Shown: positions 1-6,888 of the stretch, piece by piece
Position numbering within the stretch: position 1 is the first letter of the stretch
How the letters are laid out: each line of letters starts with the position of its first letter
Made by a program: the position numbers and the translations under genes
Assembly (NCBI GenBank): GCA_003577005.1
Contig: QEUW01000525.1
Span: forward strand, 1 to 8,079
Reading direction: 5' to 3'
Source: Chloroflexota bacterium
GTDB lineage: Bacteria > Chloroflexota > Anaerolineae > Caldilineales > Caldilineaceae
DNA length: 8,079 nt
Notes under the pieces: generated by a model
What the model was told of the DNA's origin: nothing
Database searches by the model: none
The model's input: the letters and a program-made list of their open reading frames with translations, nothing else

Positions 1-3000
1 GGGCGGCAGGGAACCAGCCGCAATGCTCCACCTATAGGGCGGTGTGCCACCGGCAGCCTGCAGCACGACTGAGTAAGGCTGGCCTACGATACCGCTGGGC
101 AAGAGTGATTCTGTAACAATCACTAACGGCGGTGGCGTCCCCTCTTCAAAGCACAGAATAGTGGTAGTTGCACTGGATGCTGCGGGTGCAATACTGGTAC
201 TCGTGGCAATGCCTGCTGTGCTCAGTGTGCCAACGGAGGGGTTGCCGATACTCACTGCTGGAACTGCTACCGCCGCCGCCGCTGTTCCACTCACCGTACA
301 TGGCGCAGTGACGTTTCCAATTGCATCCACCTTCATTAGCCAGCCGTCAGTATTCAAACCACCAGGCGGACTTGTATTTCCAGCGATGACAAGGCCATCA
401 TCGTGCGTCCGGACGAGATCTAACACTGCCCCGTCATACACTTTCTCCCAGACAATATTACCTATGGTGTCCAGTTCGGCCATCCAGGTATTGGGGCGGC
501 CGTTGCCGAATGAAGTCGTCTGCGCAACAACTGCATATCCGCTGTCGCCCGCCGGAACCACGGCAAAACCGAAATCATCACCACTTCCACCATATACCCT
601 CTGCCAGATTACGTTGCCAGAACTGTCCAGCTTCAGCACCCAGACATCTCTGCCGCCAGCACCGAAAGAGTAAGTGTAACCGACGGCGATGTACCCGCCA
701 TCGTTCGTCGCAAGAATATTCAGTCCGCGATCATCATTGCCCCCACCATAGGTCTTCTGCCAAACAATATTGCCCACTGCGTCTAGCTTGACCATCCATA
801 GGTCCCAGCTTCCAGAGCCGGATGAAGTGGTGTATCCAGTGAACACATATCCTCCGTCTCCCGCTGGTGTAATCTGGTGGGCCGTGTCCCAACCACCCCC
901 ACCATACGCTTTCTGCCACATAATATTGCCTAGTTCGTCCAACTTGACCAACCAAGCGTCGGCGCTGCCACCCCCGAATGAAAAAGCCTCAGCAATCAAA
1001 AGATAGCCGCCATCACTCGTCTGAATGATGCTCACAGCGTGGTCGAAGCCGCCAGCGCCATAGGTCTTCTGCCAGATGATGTTGCCAGAGCTGTCTAGCT
1101 TCAGCACCCATCCATCGGCGCTACCGGCGCCAAAGGACTCCGTGTATCCGGTGACGACATACCCGCCGTCGTTTGTCGGTACAACGACCCTGGCATAGTC
1201 GTCGGCAACTCCACCATAGGTCTTCTGCCAGACGATTTGACCGAATGGATCAAACTTGACTACCCAAATATCGTTTCTGCCCACGCTAAATGAGAACGTA
1301 TGTCCGGCAGCGATATAGCCACCATCTGCAGTCGTGGCGACCGAGTTAAAAGAATCATGAGCCGGCCCACCGTACACATTGTTCCAAGTCGCAGATGAGG
1401 ACGGCGGGGGAGTGACTACGTCAGGGAGAACATTTAGTGTGAACAGCTTTGTTGCGCTCGCCGAAGAGCCATCGGTAACCAGGATAGGGAGATAAAAGGT
1501 TCCAGCTACCGTCGGGATGCCACTGATGAGACCGCTCGTCTCGTCCAAATCGAGTCCAGGGGGCAGTGATCCAGCCACCACCGACCAGGTATAGGGGGGT
1601 GTACCGCCGGCTGCTTCCAGAACGGTCGAGTAGGGCACGCCCACCGTTCCATTGGACAGAGGTGAATCGGTAATGATGCGTAGCGACAATTCCGACAAAA
1701 AACGAATTGTTATGTCTAGTCCAGTGGTGTCATCCCAGAGGTACGTTCCCGCATCAACGATGGTATACAGATAATCGCCTTGCTTCACTTCAATACCAGC
1801 GAGCTTCTCACCCCCAAGTCCCTGTGAGAAATCCTGTGAACCACCGGCGGATATGGAACCAGCTGCTAAAGGAGAATTGCTGGCTCCGTCATAGTGGTCT
1901 ATGAACCATAGGATTCCATCCTCGGGACCACCGACCTCAAAATCAGTTACACCACCGGTGACACTAACAAAGCCAGACACCGGGCTCTGCCAGCCGACAA
2001 TAGCAGGCCTGGTAGGGAAGGGGTTGCCAGAAGGATGGACTGCTGATGCACCCAGGGGCCAAACAATTCCATCAGGTGCGTAATATGTAGAGCCGGTATT
2101 ATTCACGCCAATCCAAGGTTGTCCTGAGAAGATTGGATCAGGGACTGTCATGCCTTCCCAAGCGTTGAGGTCGGGAATGAAGCCCAGTTCACTCCTGAAG
2201 TTGATAAGGTGACGATATGTTGATGGAATACGTGCTGGGTAAATGTTTTCATCACCCTCCAGAAAGTGCCAGATATCTGGATTGCCGCAGCTGTCTCGGT
2301 TAGGGTTTTCTTGGTCTGGGTAGGCGCGAAAGTCTAGGGCAAGATTCCACTTGTTACAGGGCGGCTGAGGCTCTATCTCATTATCCGCTGCTGTTCGATT
2401 GATTGTTGCTTTTAGTAACGTGCGGTCACAGTCGTAGGTGCCATTGGAGCCGACACCAACTGTAAAATCGATTGTGTCACCTGCGATCATTGTCAGGACA
2501 GTTGTGAAGGGGCGTGGATCCTGATCACTCACGCCCCCACTCTGCTCTACAAGCGCATCAAATAGGCTAACTCCGTTGTGCAAAACATGCACATCAGCAG
2601 TCGTGGGGCACGTATTGACGGGGGCTCGGAATACGGCAGCCACCTCATAATTGCTGGACACAGGTGCTGTCCATCGCACCGTGCTGTAGTCTCCCTCAGG
2701 GCTAGGATGGAAATAGAGGTAATCGTCCGCTGGGATTACGAAGATGCCTGATAGTGGAACCGTGATATCTTGTCCTGTTTCGTTTTTGATGACATTGGGA
2801 TCAGTGCGCGCACCGTCTGTCCACTGTGTCAGGGGAGGGTCATAGTGGCCATGTAATGCCGTACTTGTATAGAGAACAAGGGGGCCACCCAAAGTCGCTG
2901 AGTATCCGTAGCTCCATATCCCGTTGGGAGTAGGGTTCGATGTCCCTGAAAAGTCGTTGAATGCGGAATAACTGGTTTGAGCTGTTACATTACTGGCTGG

Positions 3001-3060
3001 AGTTAGAAAACTTATAACAAGGGCTACCATACAAAAAGCAATTTGGATAGCATTACGCAT
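1..3060 (-). CDS. Large secreted modular protein with seven 52-residue repeats (probable beta-propeller) and He_PIG domains; 3' end outside window
   Basis: This reading frame is open without a stop from the ATG at 3060-3058 to the window edge (1020 codons, C-terminus missing). Residues 1 to about 27 form a signal peptide: MRN start, hydrophobic core AIQIAFCMVALVISFL, then NVTAQ. Two beta-rich extracellular modules follow (about 29-221, containing NGIWSYGYSATLGG; about 236-458, containing GILWFIDHYDG and YLYTIVDAG). They resemble jelly-roll-like modules of secreted environmental bacterial proteins. Residues about 458-548 are a putative-Ig (He_PIG) domain (GGTPPYTWSVVAGSLPPGL, then SGLISGIPTVAGTF). 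Residues 559-918 are seven repeats starting with W at 52-residue intervals. An Ala/Ser/Thr-rich linker bracketed by Cys (about 920-972) leads to a second He_PIG domain cut by the edge. The start is supported by AGGAG seven bases upstream. No catalytic motif or C-terminal anchor is visible. Role is unknown; binding or adhesion outside the cell is an inference. Confidence 0.9.
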   Translation of the reverse strand, partial: MRNAIQIAFCMVALVISFLTPASNVTAQTSYSAFNDFSGTSNPTPNGIWSYGYSATLGGPLVLYTSTALHGHYDPPLTQWTDGARTDPNVIKNETGQDITVPLSGIFVIPADDYLYFHPSPEGDYSTVRWTAPVSSNYEVAAVFRAPVNTCPTTADVHVLHNGVSLFDALVEQSGGVSDQDPRPFTTVLTMIAGDTIDFTVGVGSNGTYDCDRTLLKATINRTAADNEIEPQPPCNKWNLALDFRAYPDQENPNRDSCGNPDIWHFLEGDENIYPARIPSTYRHLINFRSELGFIPDLNAWEGMTVPDPIFSGQPWIGVNNTGSTYYAPDGIVWPLGASAVHPSGNPFPTRPAIVGWQSPVSGFVSVTGGVTDFEVGGPEDGILWFIDHYDGASNSPLAAGSISAGGSQDFSQGLGGEKLAGIEVKQGDYLYTIVDAGTYLWDDTTGLDITIRFLSELSLRIITDSPLSNGTVGVPYSTVLEAAGGTPPYTWSVVAGSLPPGLDLDETSGLISGIPTVAGTFYLPILVTDGSSASATKLFTLNVLPDVVTPPPSSSATWNNVYGGPAHDSFNSVATTADGGYIAAGHTFSFSVGRNDIWVVKFDPFGQIVWQKTYGGVADDYARVVVPTNDGGYVVTGYTESFGAGSADGWVLKLDSSGNIIWQKTYGAGGFDHAVSIIQTSDGGYLLIAEAFSFGGGSADAWLVKLDELGNIMWQKAYGGGGWDTAHQITPAGDGGYVFTGYTTSSGSGSWDLWMVKLDAVGNIVWQKTYGGGNDDRGLNILATNDGGYIAVGYTYSFGAGGRDVWVLKLDSSGNVIWQRVYGGSGDDFGFAVVPAGDSGYAVVAQTTSFGNGRPNTWMAELDTIGNIVWEKVYDGAVLDLVRTHDDGLVIAGNTSPPGGLNTDGWLMKVDAIGNVTAPCTVSGTAAAAVAVPAVSIGNPSVGTLSTAGIATSTSIAPAASSATTTILCFEEGTPPPLVIVTESLLPSGIVGQPYSVVLQAAGGTPPYRWSIAAGSLPP
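307..1386 (-). repeat. Seven tandem 156-bp coding repeats (52-residue WQKTYGG units)
   Basis: Within the secreted protein, the Trp that opens each unit lies at residues 559, 611, 663, 715, 767, 819 and 871, an exact 52-residue (156-bp) period. The consensus of one unit is WQKTYGG, a variable acidic stretch, DGGY, a V/IxxGYT segment, SFGAG, DxWxxKLD and SGNI. The first unit (WNNVYGG) and the last (WEKVYDG) diverge most. The last is about four residues short just after its opening motif and ends in APC instead of Trp. Seven beta-rich units of this size fit a seven-bladed beta-propeller; that fold is inferred, not demonstrated. Confidence 0.9.
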
Positions 3061-3067
3061 AATTCAG

Positions 3068-3074
3068 CTCCTAG
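3068..3074 (-). promoter_or_regulatory. Ribosome binding site of the secreted repeat protein
   Basis: On the minus strand the sequence reads CTAGGAG, then CTGAATT, then ATG. A full AGGAG Shine-Dalgarno core therefore sits seven bases before the start codon, which fixes the translation start at 3060. I found no convincing -35/-10 pair for this gene further upstream. Confidence 0.85.
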
Positions 3075-3098
3075 TTATTGAATTGTTGTGTTGTACAG

Positions 3099-3182
3099 TA
3101 GACTTGTGGTGCAATAGAGTTTTTACTCTGGAAACCTATTTTGGCTCTTCCAGTGTATTTCGCTAATTACACCACAAGTCTA
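3099..3182. mobile_element. 84-base palindromic element, MITE-like with TA duplication (tentative)
   Basis: The ends are perfect 13-base inverted repeats: TAGACTTGTGGTG at 3099-3111 and its complement at 3170-3182. Read inward from each end, similarity continues imperfectly (YAAT, an optional T, then AG). The interior holds two more stem-loops: AGAGT-TTTT-ACTCT at 3116-3129, and CTGGAA (3128-3133) with TTCCAG (3148-3153). If the outermost TA on each side is a target duplication, the element is an 80-base unit with 11-base terminal repeats, as expected for a non-autonomous IS630/Tc1-mariner-type element. It encodes nothing and lies 38 bases upstream of the secreted protein's start, so it could instead be a transcript hairpin or regulatory palindrome. 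Only one copy is present here, so mobility is not shown. Confidence 0.45.
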
Positions 3183-3297
3183 GTAATGAAGGCTTGAAGC
3201 TTGATCTGCGCCTTAGGTAAAGCCTATGGCCTCATCATTTCTCAAGAAAACTTCGAGCAATTTCTATCAACGTTCAATTTGTAGATGTTGGGAAAAC
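3183..3297. other. Intergenic stretch without a recognisable gene
   Basis: No open frame with a plausible start and ribosome site is present. The only structure I see is a weak 6-base inverted repeat, AGGCTT (3190-3195) with AAGCCT (3220-3225). The base composition is moderate, unlike the GC-rich operon to the right. Confidence 0.5.
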
Positions 3298-3346
3298 CAT
3301 TGTGCGGGTAGGAGCAGTGTGCAGGCGGTCGCCGGGGCGCACAATG
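3298..3346. repeat. Stem-loop with 9-base perfect arms
   Basis: CATTGTGCG at 3298-3306 is the perfect complement of CGCACAATG at 3338-3346. The 31-base loop contains a GGCGGTCGCC palindrome at 3324-3333 that could stack as an inner stem. No T-run follows on either strand, so it does not look like an intrinsic terminator. Its local GC-richness stands out in an otherwise AT-leaning stretch. It could be a degraded insertion, an operator or a structural relic; I cannot tell which. Confidence 0.5.
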
Positions 3347-3435
3347 AATAGGAAGACCCGTGAATCTTAGCACAACATTTAGACGTTGTATAGAGGCTGC
3401 ATTTGTTCAAAAGCTGTCAAGAAAATGAGCATACA

Positions 3436-3447
3436 CCTACCGGTAGG
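3436..3447. promoter_or_regulatory. 12-base perfect palindrome, candidate operator
   Basis: CCTACCGGTAGG is its own reverse complement, with two further matched pairs outside one mismatch (3433-3450). It lies about 65 bases upstream of the proposed helicase promoter, a position compatible with a dimeric regulator. GGTAGGAG, which forms its right half, recurs at 3307-3314, and TAGGAGT recurs inverted at 3518-3524. A regulator-binding role is inferred from symmetry and position only. Confidence 0.4.
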
Positions 3448-3511
3448 AGTTTCAAGTTTCTGACGCATCAAAGTGTAAGCCAACTGTCAGCTTTCTGACC
3501 TTACAGATCTG

Positions 3512-3520
3512 TGTTATACT
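3512..3520 (+). promoter_or_regulatory. Extended -10 promoter of the helicase-methylase operon
   Basis: TGTTATACT gives an extended -10 (TG, one base, TATACT). The -35 position has only a poor match (TTTCTG at 3492-3497, 17-base spacer), which is common for extended -10 promoters. Transcription would start near 3527 and leave a leader of about 165 bases before the ATG at 3694. The promoter is embedded in symmetry: GTCAG-CTTT-CTGAC at 3486-3499 covers the -35 region, and the perfect palindrome ACAGATCTGT at 3503-3512 covers the spacer and the first base of the TG. A repressor bound there would block polymerase. The AT-to-GC composition change begins just after this promoter. Confidence 0.6.
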
Positions 3521-3535
3521 CCTATCAACAAAAAC

Positions 3536-3669
3536 GCCGGCCAGATGCTTACTACACCCGGCCGGCCACCCACTGCTGAGGACCCAATAGTAGGCGTATA
3601 CCACACCCCTGGCAAGCCCCCTCAGCAGCCCGTCTGCGTGAGGGTCTTCCTGTCCTGATTCCCTCACGC
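3536..3669 (+). promoter_or_regulatory. Structured leader with alternative hairpins upstream of the helicase
   Basis: The leader has a 7-base stem, GCCGGCC (3536-3542) with GGCCGGC (3560-3566). Four mutually related segments follow: A CTGCTGAGG (3573-3581), B CCCTCAGCAG (3619-3628), C CTGCGTGAGGG (3634-3644) and D CCCTCACGC (3661-3669). A pairs perfectly with B (9 bp). C pairs with D (9 bp over 3636-3644, loop 16). B also pairs with C (10 bp with one bulged G, loop of five). A:B plus C:D therefore competes with B:C. This is the logic of an attenuator or switching leader. No T-run follows any hairpin, so a conventional terminator is not evident; control of translation, RNA stability or protein binding is possible. 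I recognise no known riboswitch family. Confidence 0.5.
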
Positions 3670-3693
3670 CAACCTGGCAGAAACGAACACAAG

Positions 3694-6600
3694 ATGCCCG
3701 AGCTTCTCCCCGGCACCGAGGTCCAGGCCCGCGGTCTCCGCTGGCAGGTGGTCTATACCCAACAACTCGGCCCGCAGACCCTCTACCGCCTGCGCGGGCT
3801 AGAGGCCGCCGTGCGCGGCCACGAGCTGGACTTTCTCGCCCCCTTCGAGCCGCTCGAACCCATCATCCACCAACCGCAGCCCGACCGGGCCGGCCCCCTG
3901 CGCCAGTGGCTCGTCTACCACCAGGCCTTCCTCCTCGAACAGGCGCTCGGCGCCGACGCCCTGCTCGCCATCCAGCCCGGCCGCCTCTACCTCGAACCCT
4001 ACCAGCTCGTGCCCGTGCTGCGCGCCATCCGCATGAGCCGCCCTCGTCTCCTCCTCGCCGACGGCGTCGGGCTGGGCAAGACCATCCAGGCCGGCCTCAT
4101 CCTCACCGAGTTGGTGGCCCGCCGCATGGCCAACCGCATCCTCATCGTCTCACCGGCCGGACCACTCCTCGAACAGTGGAAGCTGGAGATGAGCGAGCGC
4201 TTCGGTCTGCGTCTCACCGTCATCGACCGCAACGGGCTCGAAGAGGTGCGCCGCCGGCAAGAACTGGGCGCCAACCCCTTCGACCATCTCTCGTTGGGCC
4301 TCGCCTCCATCGATTTCCTCAAACAGGAGAGCGTGCTCGAACAACTCGAACGCACCACCTACGATGTCGCCATCATCGACGAGGCGCACCACTGTATGGA
4401 CCTCGGCGCCGCCGGCGAGCGCGAAGACACCCAGCGCCGCCGCCTGGCCGCCGTGCTGGCCCGCCAGTGCGACGCCCTCCTGCTGCTCACCGCCACACCC
4501 CACGATGGCAACGACCGCTCCTTTGCTTCGCTCTGCGAGCTGCTTGACCCGTCACTGGTCAACGGCAAGGGCGAACTGCGCGGCCTGCGCTACCGCGACC
4601 ACGTGGTGCGCCGCCTCAAAAAGCACATCACCCACCCGCAGACCGGACAATCCCTCTTCAAAGAGCGCATCGTGACCCCCGTTCCGGTCCGCCCAAGCCA
4701 GCCGGCGCACACCCACTTTGTCGACCTGCAACGCGCGCTGCTCGACCTCATCGCCCCCGAACTGCGCCGCGCCTTCCGGGCGCGCAAGTACAGCGATGTC
4801 CTCTCTTTCATCGCCTTGCTCAAACGCAGCGTCTCCACCGTGGCCGCCTGCCAGCGCACCCTTGAGGTCGTGGCCAACCGCTTCCAACGTCTGGTGAGCG
4901 CAGGGGCCGAAAGCCAGGAGAGCCGGCGCCAGCGCCTCACCACCTTGCGCGAATACCAGCGCAAACTGGCCCGCTTTGGCGCCCTCAGCGCCGAGGAAGA
5001 ACAAGAACAGTCGCTGCTCGAGGCGGAAGAGCTAGCCCAACGCCTGGCCGACCTCCAACGGCAGGTGCGCCGCGGCTCCCACCGGTTGAAACAACAGACC
5101 GATGTGGTGGCCGCGCTCGACGACCTCCAACAACTGGCCGAGGACGCTCTCCCCCAGGACCCCAAGCTGGACCAGCTCCTGGCCCTGATCACCGCCATCC
5201 GCAGCGCCGAGCCGCACGCCAACATCCTCGTCTATACCGAATATGTCGACAGCCAGCGGGCCGTGGTCGCAGCGTTACAAGGCCACGTGACCGGCGGGGT
5301 GATCACCCTCAGCGGCCTCGACCCCGACGCCGACCGCAAGGAGCGCACCGACCTCTTCCGCACCCAGCGCGACCTCATCCTGGTCAGCACCGACACCGCC
5401 GCCGAAGGCTTGAATCTGCACGAACGCTGCCACCATCTCATCCACCTCGAGCTGCCCTTCAACCCCAACCGGCTGGAGCAGCGCAACGGGCGCATCGACC
5501 GCTACGGCCAGGCGCGGGAGCCACATGTCTACTACCTCTACCTGGCCAACACCTTTGAGGAACGCATCCTCCTCCGCCTCATCGCCAAGTACGAGCGCCA
5601 GCGCGCCCTGCTTACCTTTGTGCCCAACACGCTGGGCATCACTACCGCCAGCGACGCCGCCACCGAACGCCTGCTCGCCGGCATCATGGACGAGGACGAG
5701 CAACTCTTCCAGAGCCAGCCCGCCCACTTTGATTTTGTCAGCGGCGACGAAAACGCCGGCGCCGACGACGCCACCCGCGAGTTGCTCGAGGAAATCGACC
5801 GCAGCCTGCGCGGCTACCGCGAGGCGGCCCGCACCAACAACTGGCTCGGCGAGGCCGGTCTCAACGCCGAGGGGACGCTGCTCCAGGCCGCCGCCACGGC
5901 CCGTGACCGCGGCGAGCGCATCAACACCGTGGATCTGGCTCGCTTTGTCGCCGACGCGGTGCAACTGGACGGCGGCCAACTCACCGGCGCGGTCGGCGAC
6001 CCCGTCTTCCAGTTGCGCGTGCCCCACCAGTGGGTCCACGGTCTGGAGGAGCTGCCCGGCTACAACCCCCACACCGGCACGCTCTTTCTTACCACCAGCG
6101 TCACCGTCACCCGCGACGCCCACAACAACACCGTCGGTTTCCTGGGCCGCGCCCACCCGCTGGTGCGCCGGGCGCTCGACCGTGTGCGCTCCCTGGCCTT
6201 TGGCCAGACGGCTCAGAGCCAGCTTGACCTGCGCGTCAGCGCCGTCAAGGCGCCCGTGGACGGGCCGGCGCTCCTCTGCACTTTCCTGGGCCGCGTCACC
6301 AGCCGCGCCGGTCGTGAGCTCGAACAGGTCCTGGCCGTGCAGATCGACGCCGCCGGCCAGACCCACCCCTTCGCCGAGAGCGCCGCTTGGCTCCCCTTCG
6401 CCGATCTCCAGCACGCCATCAACCCGGCCGGTCTCTGGCGCACCCACTTTGCCACCTGGGGCGATGAGGCCCGCCGCCACGCCCACGCCCTGGCCACCGC
6501 CCACTTCCAGACCCTCGCCGCCACGGTGCAGAGCGAGCGCCAGACCACGCTGGAACGCGAAGCGACCTCGCTCGAACAGTGGCTGGACCAGCGCGCCACC

Positions 6601-6885
6601 GAACTCACCGGCGCCGCCCAACCGCCGGCGCCGGTGCAGGTCGGCCTCTTTGAAACCGTCGCCCCGGCACCCGCCGGCGCCGCCCCCAGTTGGCAGACCC
6701 TGACCGCACCGCACGAGCGGCTGGCCGCCTTTGCCGCCGACCGCAGCCAGCCGCCCGCCCGCCGCAGCGAGGCCGATGGCGTGCTCCGTCTCTACGACGG
6801 GCGCCGCACCTATCTCGCCGACCGCCTGGCCTTCAATTCTCCCGAGGTCGCTCCGTTGGGCCTCCTCATGCTCCTACCAGAATGA
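3694..6885 (+). CDS. drmD: SNF2-family helicase, probable DISARM DrmD
   Basis: This complete 1063-residue protein is a two-lobed SF2/SNF2 ATPase. Visible motifs are Walker A DGVGLGKT (123-130), DEAH box IIDEAHH (227-233), motif III LLTATPH (264-270), motif IV region ILVYTEY (511-517), motif V STDTAAEGLNL (565-575) and the arginine-finger motif VI QRNGRIDRYGQ (596-606). A charged helical, coiled-coil-like insert (about 405-470) separates the lobes. The roughly 400-residue C-terminal region has no motif I recognise. The N-terminus (GLRWQVVYTQQLGPQTLYRLRG, then LDFLAPFEPLEPI) and the size fit DrmD, the SNF2-like helicase of class 1 DISARM, which acts in the cytoplasm with the other Drm proteins against phage DNA. 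No Shine-Dalgarno sequence precedes the ATG, but no in-frame ATG or GTG lies between it and the upstream stop at 3577-3579. Third codon positions are nearly all G/C. It could instead be another defence-associated RapA-like helicase. Confidence 0.8.
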   Translation: MPELLPGTEVQARGLRWQVVYTQQLGPQTLYRLRGLEAAVRGHELDFLAPFEPLEPIIHQPQPDRAGPLRQWLVYHQAFLLEQALGADALLAIQPGRLYLEPYQLVPVLRAIRMSRPRLLLADGVGLGKTIQAGLILTELVARRMANRILIVSPAGPLLEQWKLEMSERFGLRLTVIDRNGLEEVRRRQELGANPFDHLSLGLASIDFLKQESVLEQLERTTYDVAIIDEAHHCMDLGAAGEREDTQRRRLAAVLARQCDALLLLTATPHDGNDRSFASLCELLDPSLVNGKGELRGLRYRDHVVRRLKKHITHPQTGQSLFKERIVTPVPVRPSQPAHTHFVDLQRALLDLIAPELRRAFRARKYSDVLSFIALLKRSVSTVAACQRTLEVVANRFQRLVSAGAESQESRRQRLTTLREYQRKLARFGALSAEEEQEQSLLEAEELAQRLADLQRQVRRGSHRLKQQTDVVAALDDLQQLAEDALPQDPKLDQLLALITAIRSAEPHANILVYTEYVDSQRAVVAALQGHVTGGVITLSGLDPDADRKERTDLFRTQRDLILVSTDTAAEGLNLHERCHHLIHLELPFNPNRLEQRNGRIDRYGQAREPHVYYLYLANTFEERILLRLIAKYERQRALLTFVPNTLGITTASDAATERLLAGIMDEDEQLFQSQPAHFDFVSGDENAGADDATRELLEEIDRSLRGYREAARTNNWLGEAGLNAEGTLLQAAATARDRGERINTVDLARFVADAVQLDGGQLTGAVGDPVFQLRVPHQWVHGLEELPGYNPHTGTLFLTTSVTVTRDAHNNTVGFLGRAHPLVRRALDRVRSLAFGQTAQSQLDLRVSAVKAPVDGPALLCTFLGRVTSRAGRELEQVLAVQIDAAGQTHPFAESAAWLPFADLQHAINPAGLWRTHFATWGDEARRHAHALATAHFQTLAATVQSERQTTLEREATSLEQWLDQRATELTGAAQPPAPVQVGLFETVAPAPAGAAPSWQTLTAPHERLAAFAADRSQPPARRSEADGVLRLYDGRRTYLADRLAFNSPEVAPLGLLMLLPE

Positions 6886-6888
6886 GCG

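Noticed and set aside
161..673. 170-codon plus-strand open frame in the left part
   Set aside because: It is antisense to the repeat protein, whose minus frame is uninterrupted and shows seven regular repeats. Its apparent pattern only mirrors those repeats.
307..1386. CRISPR array or noncoding tandem repeat
   Set aside because: The 156-base periodicity is of coding origin: it is conserved at protein level, diverged at DNA level, and has no short identical repeats with unique spacers.
3099..3182. Integron attC recombination site
   Set aside because: The ends do not carry the GTTRRRY/RYYYAAC core sites, and there are no cassette-like neighbours or integrase.
3452..3667. 71-codon minus-strand open frame in the spacer
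   Set aside because: It starts with GTG without a ribosome site, has no recognisable motif, and runs over the operon promoter and the hairpin leader, whose structure explains the sequence better.
3636..3669. Intrinsic terminator before the helicase gene
   Set aside because: The 9-bp stem is strong but is not followed by a T-run on either strand, and it lies between a promoter and its gene.
3061..3693. tRNA or other known structural RNA gene in the spacer
   Set aside because: I found no cloverleaf with T-arm consensus and no recognisable conserved RNA core. The palindromes present do not fit a known RNA family by eye.
5525..6703. 392-codon open frame on the plus strand inside the helicase gene
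   Set aside because: Its Ser/Pro/Arg/Thr-rich translation has no motif and overlaps the helicase in another frame, which is typical of high-GC out-of-frame reading.
5275..6714. 479-codon open frame on the minus strand inside the helicase gene
   Set aside because: Its Gly/Ala/Val-rich, low-complexity translation is the antisense shadow of a GC-rich gene. The plus-strand frame carries every helicase motif across the same region.
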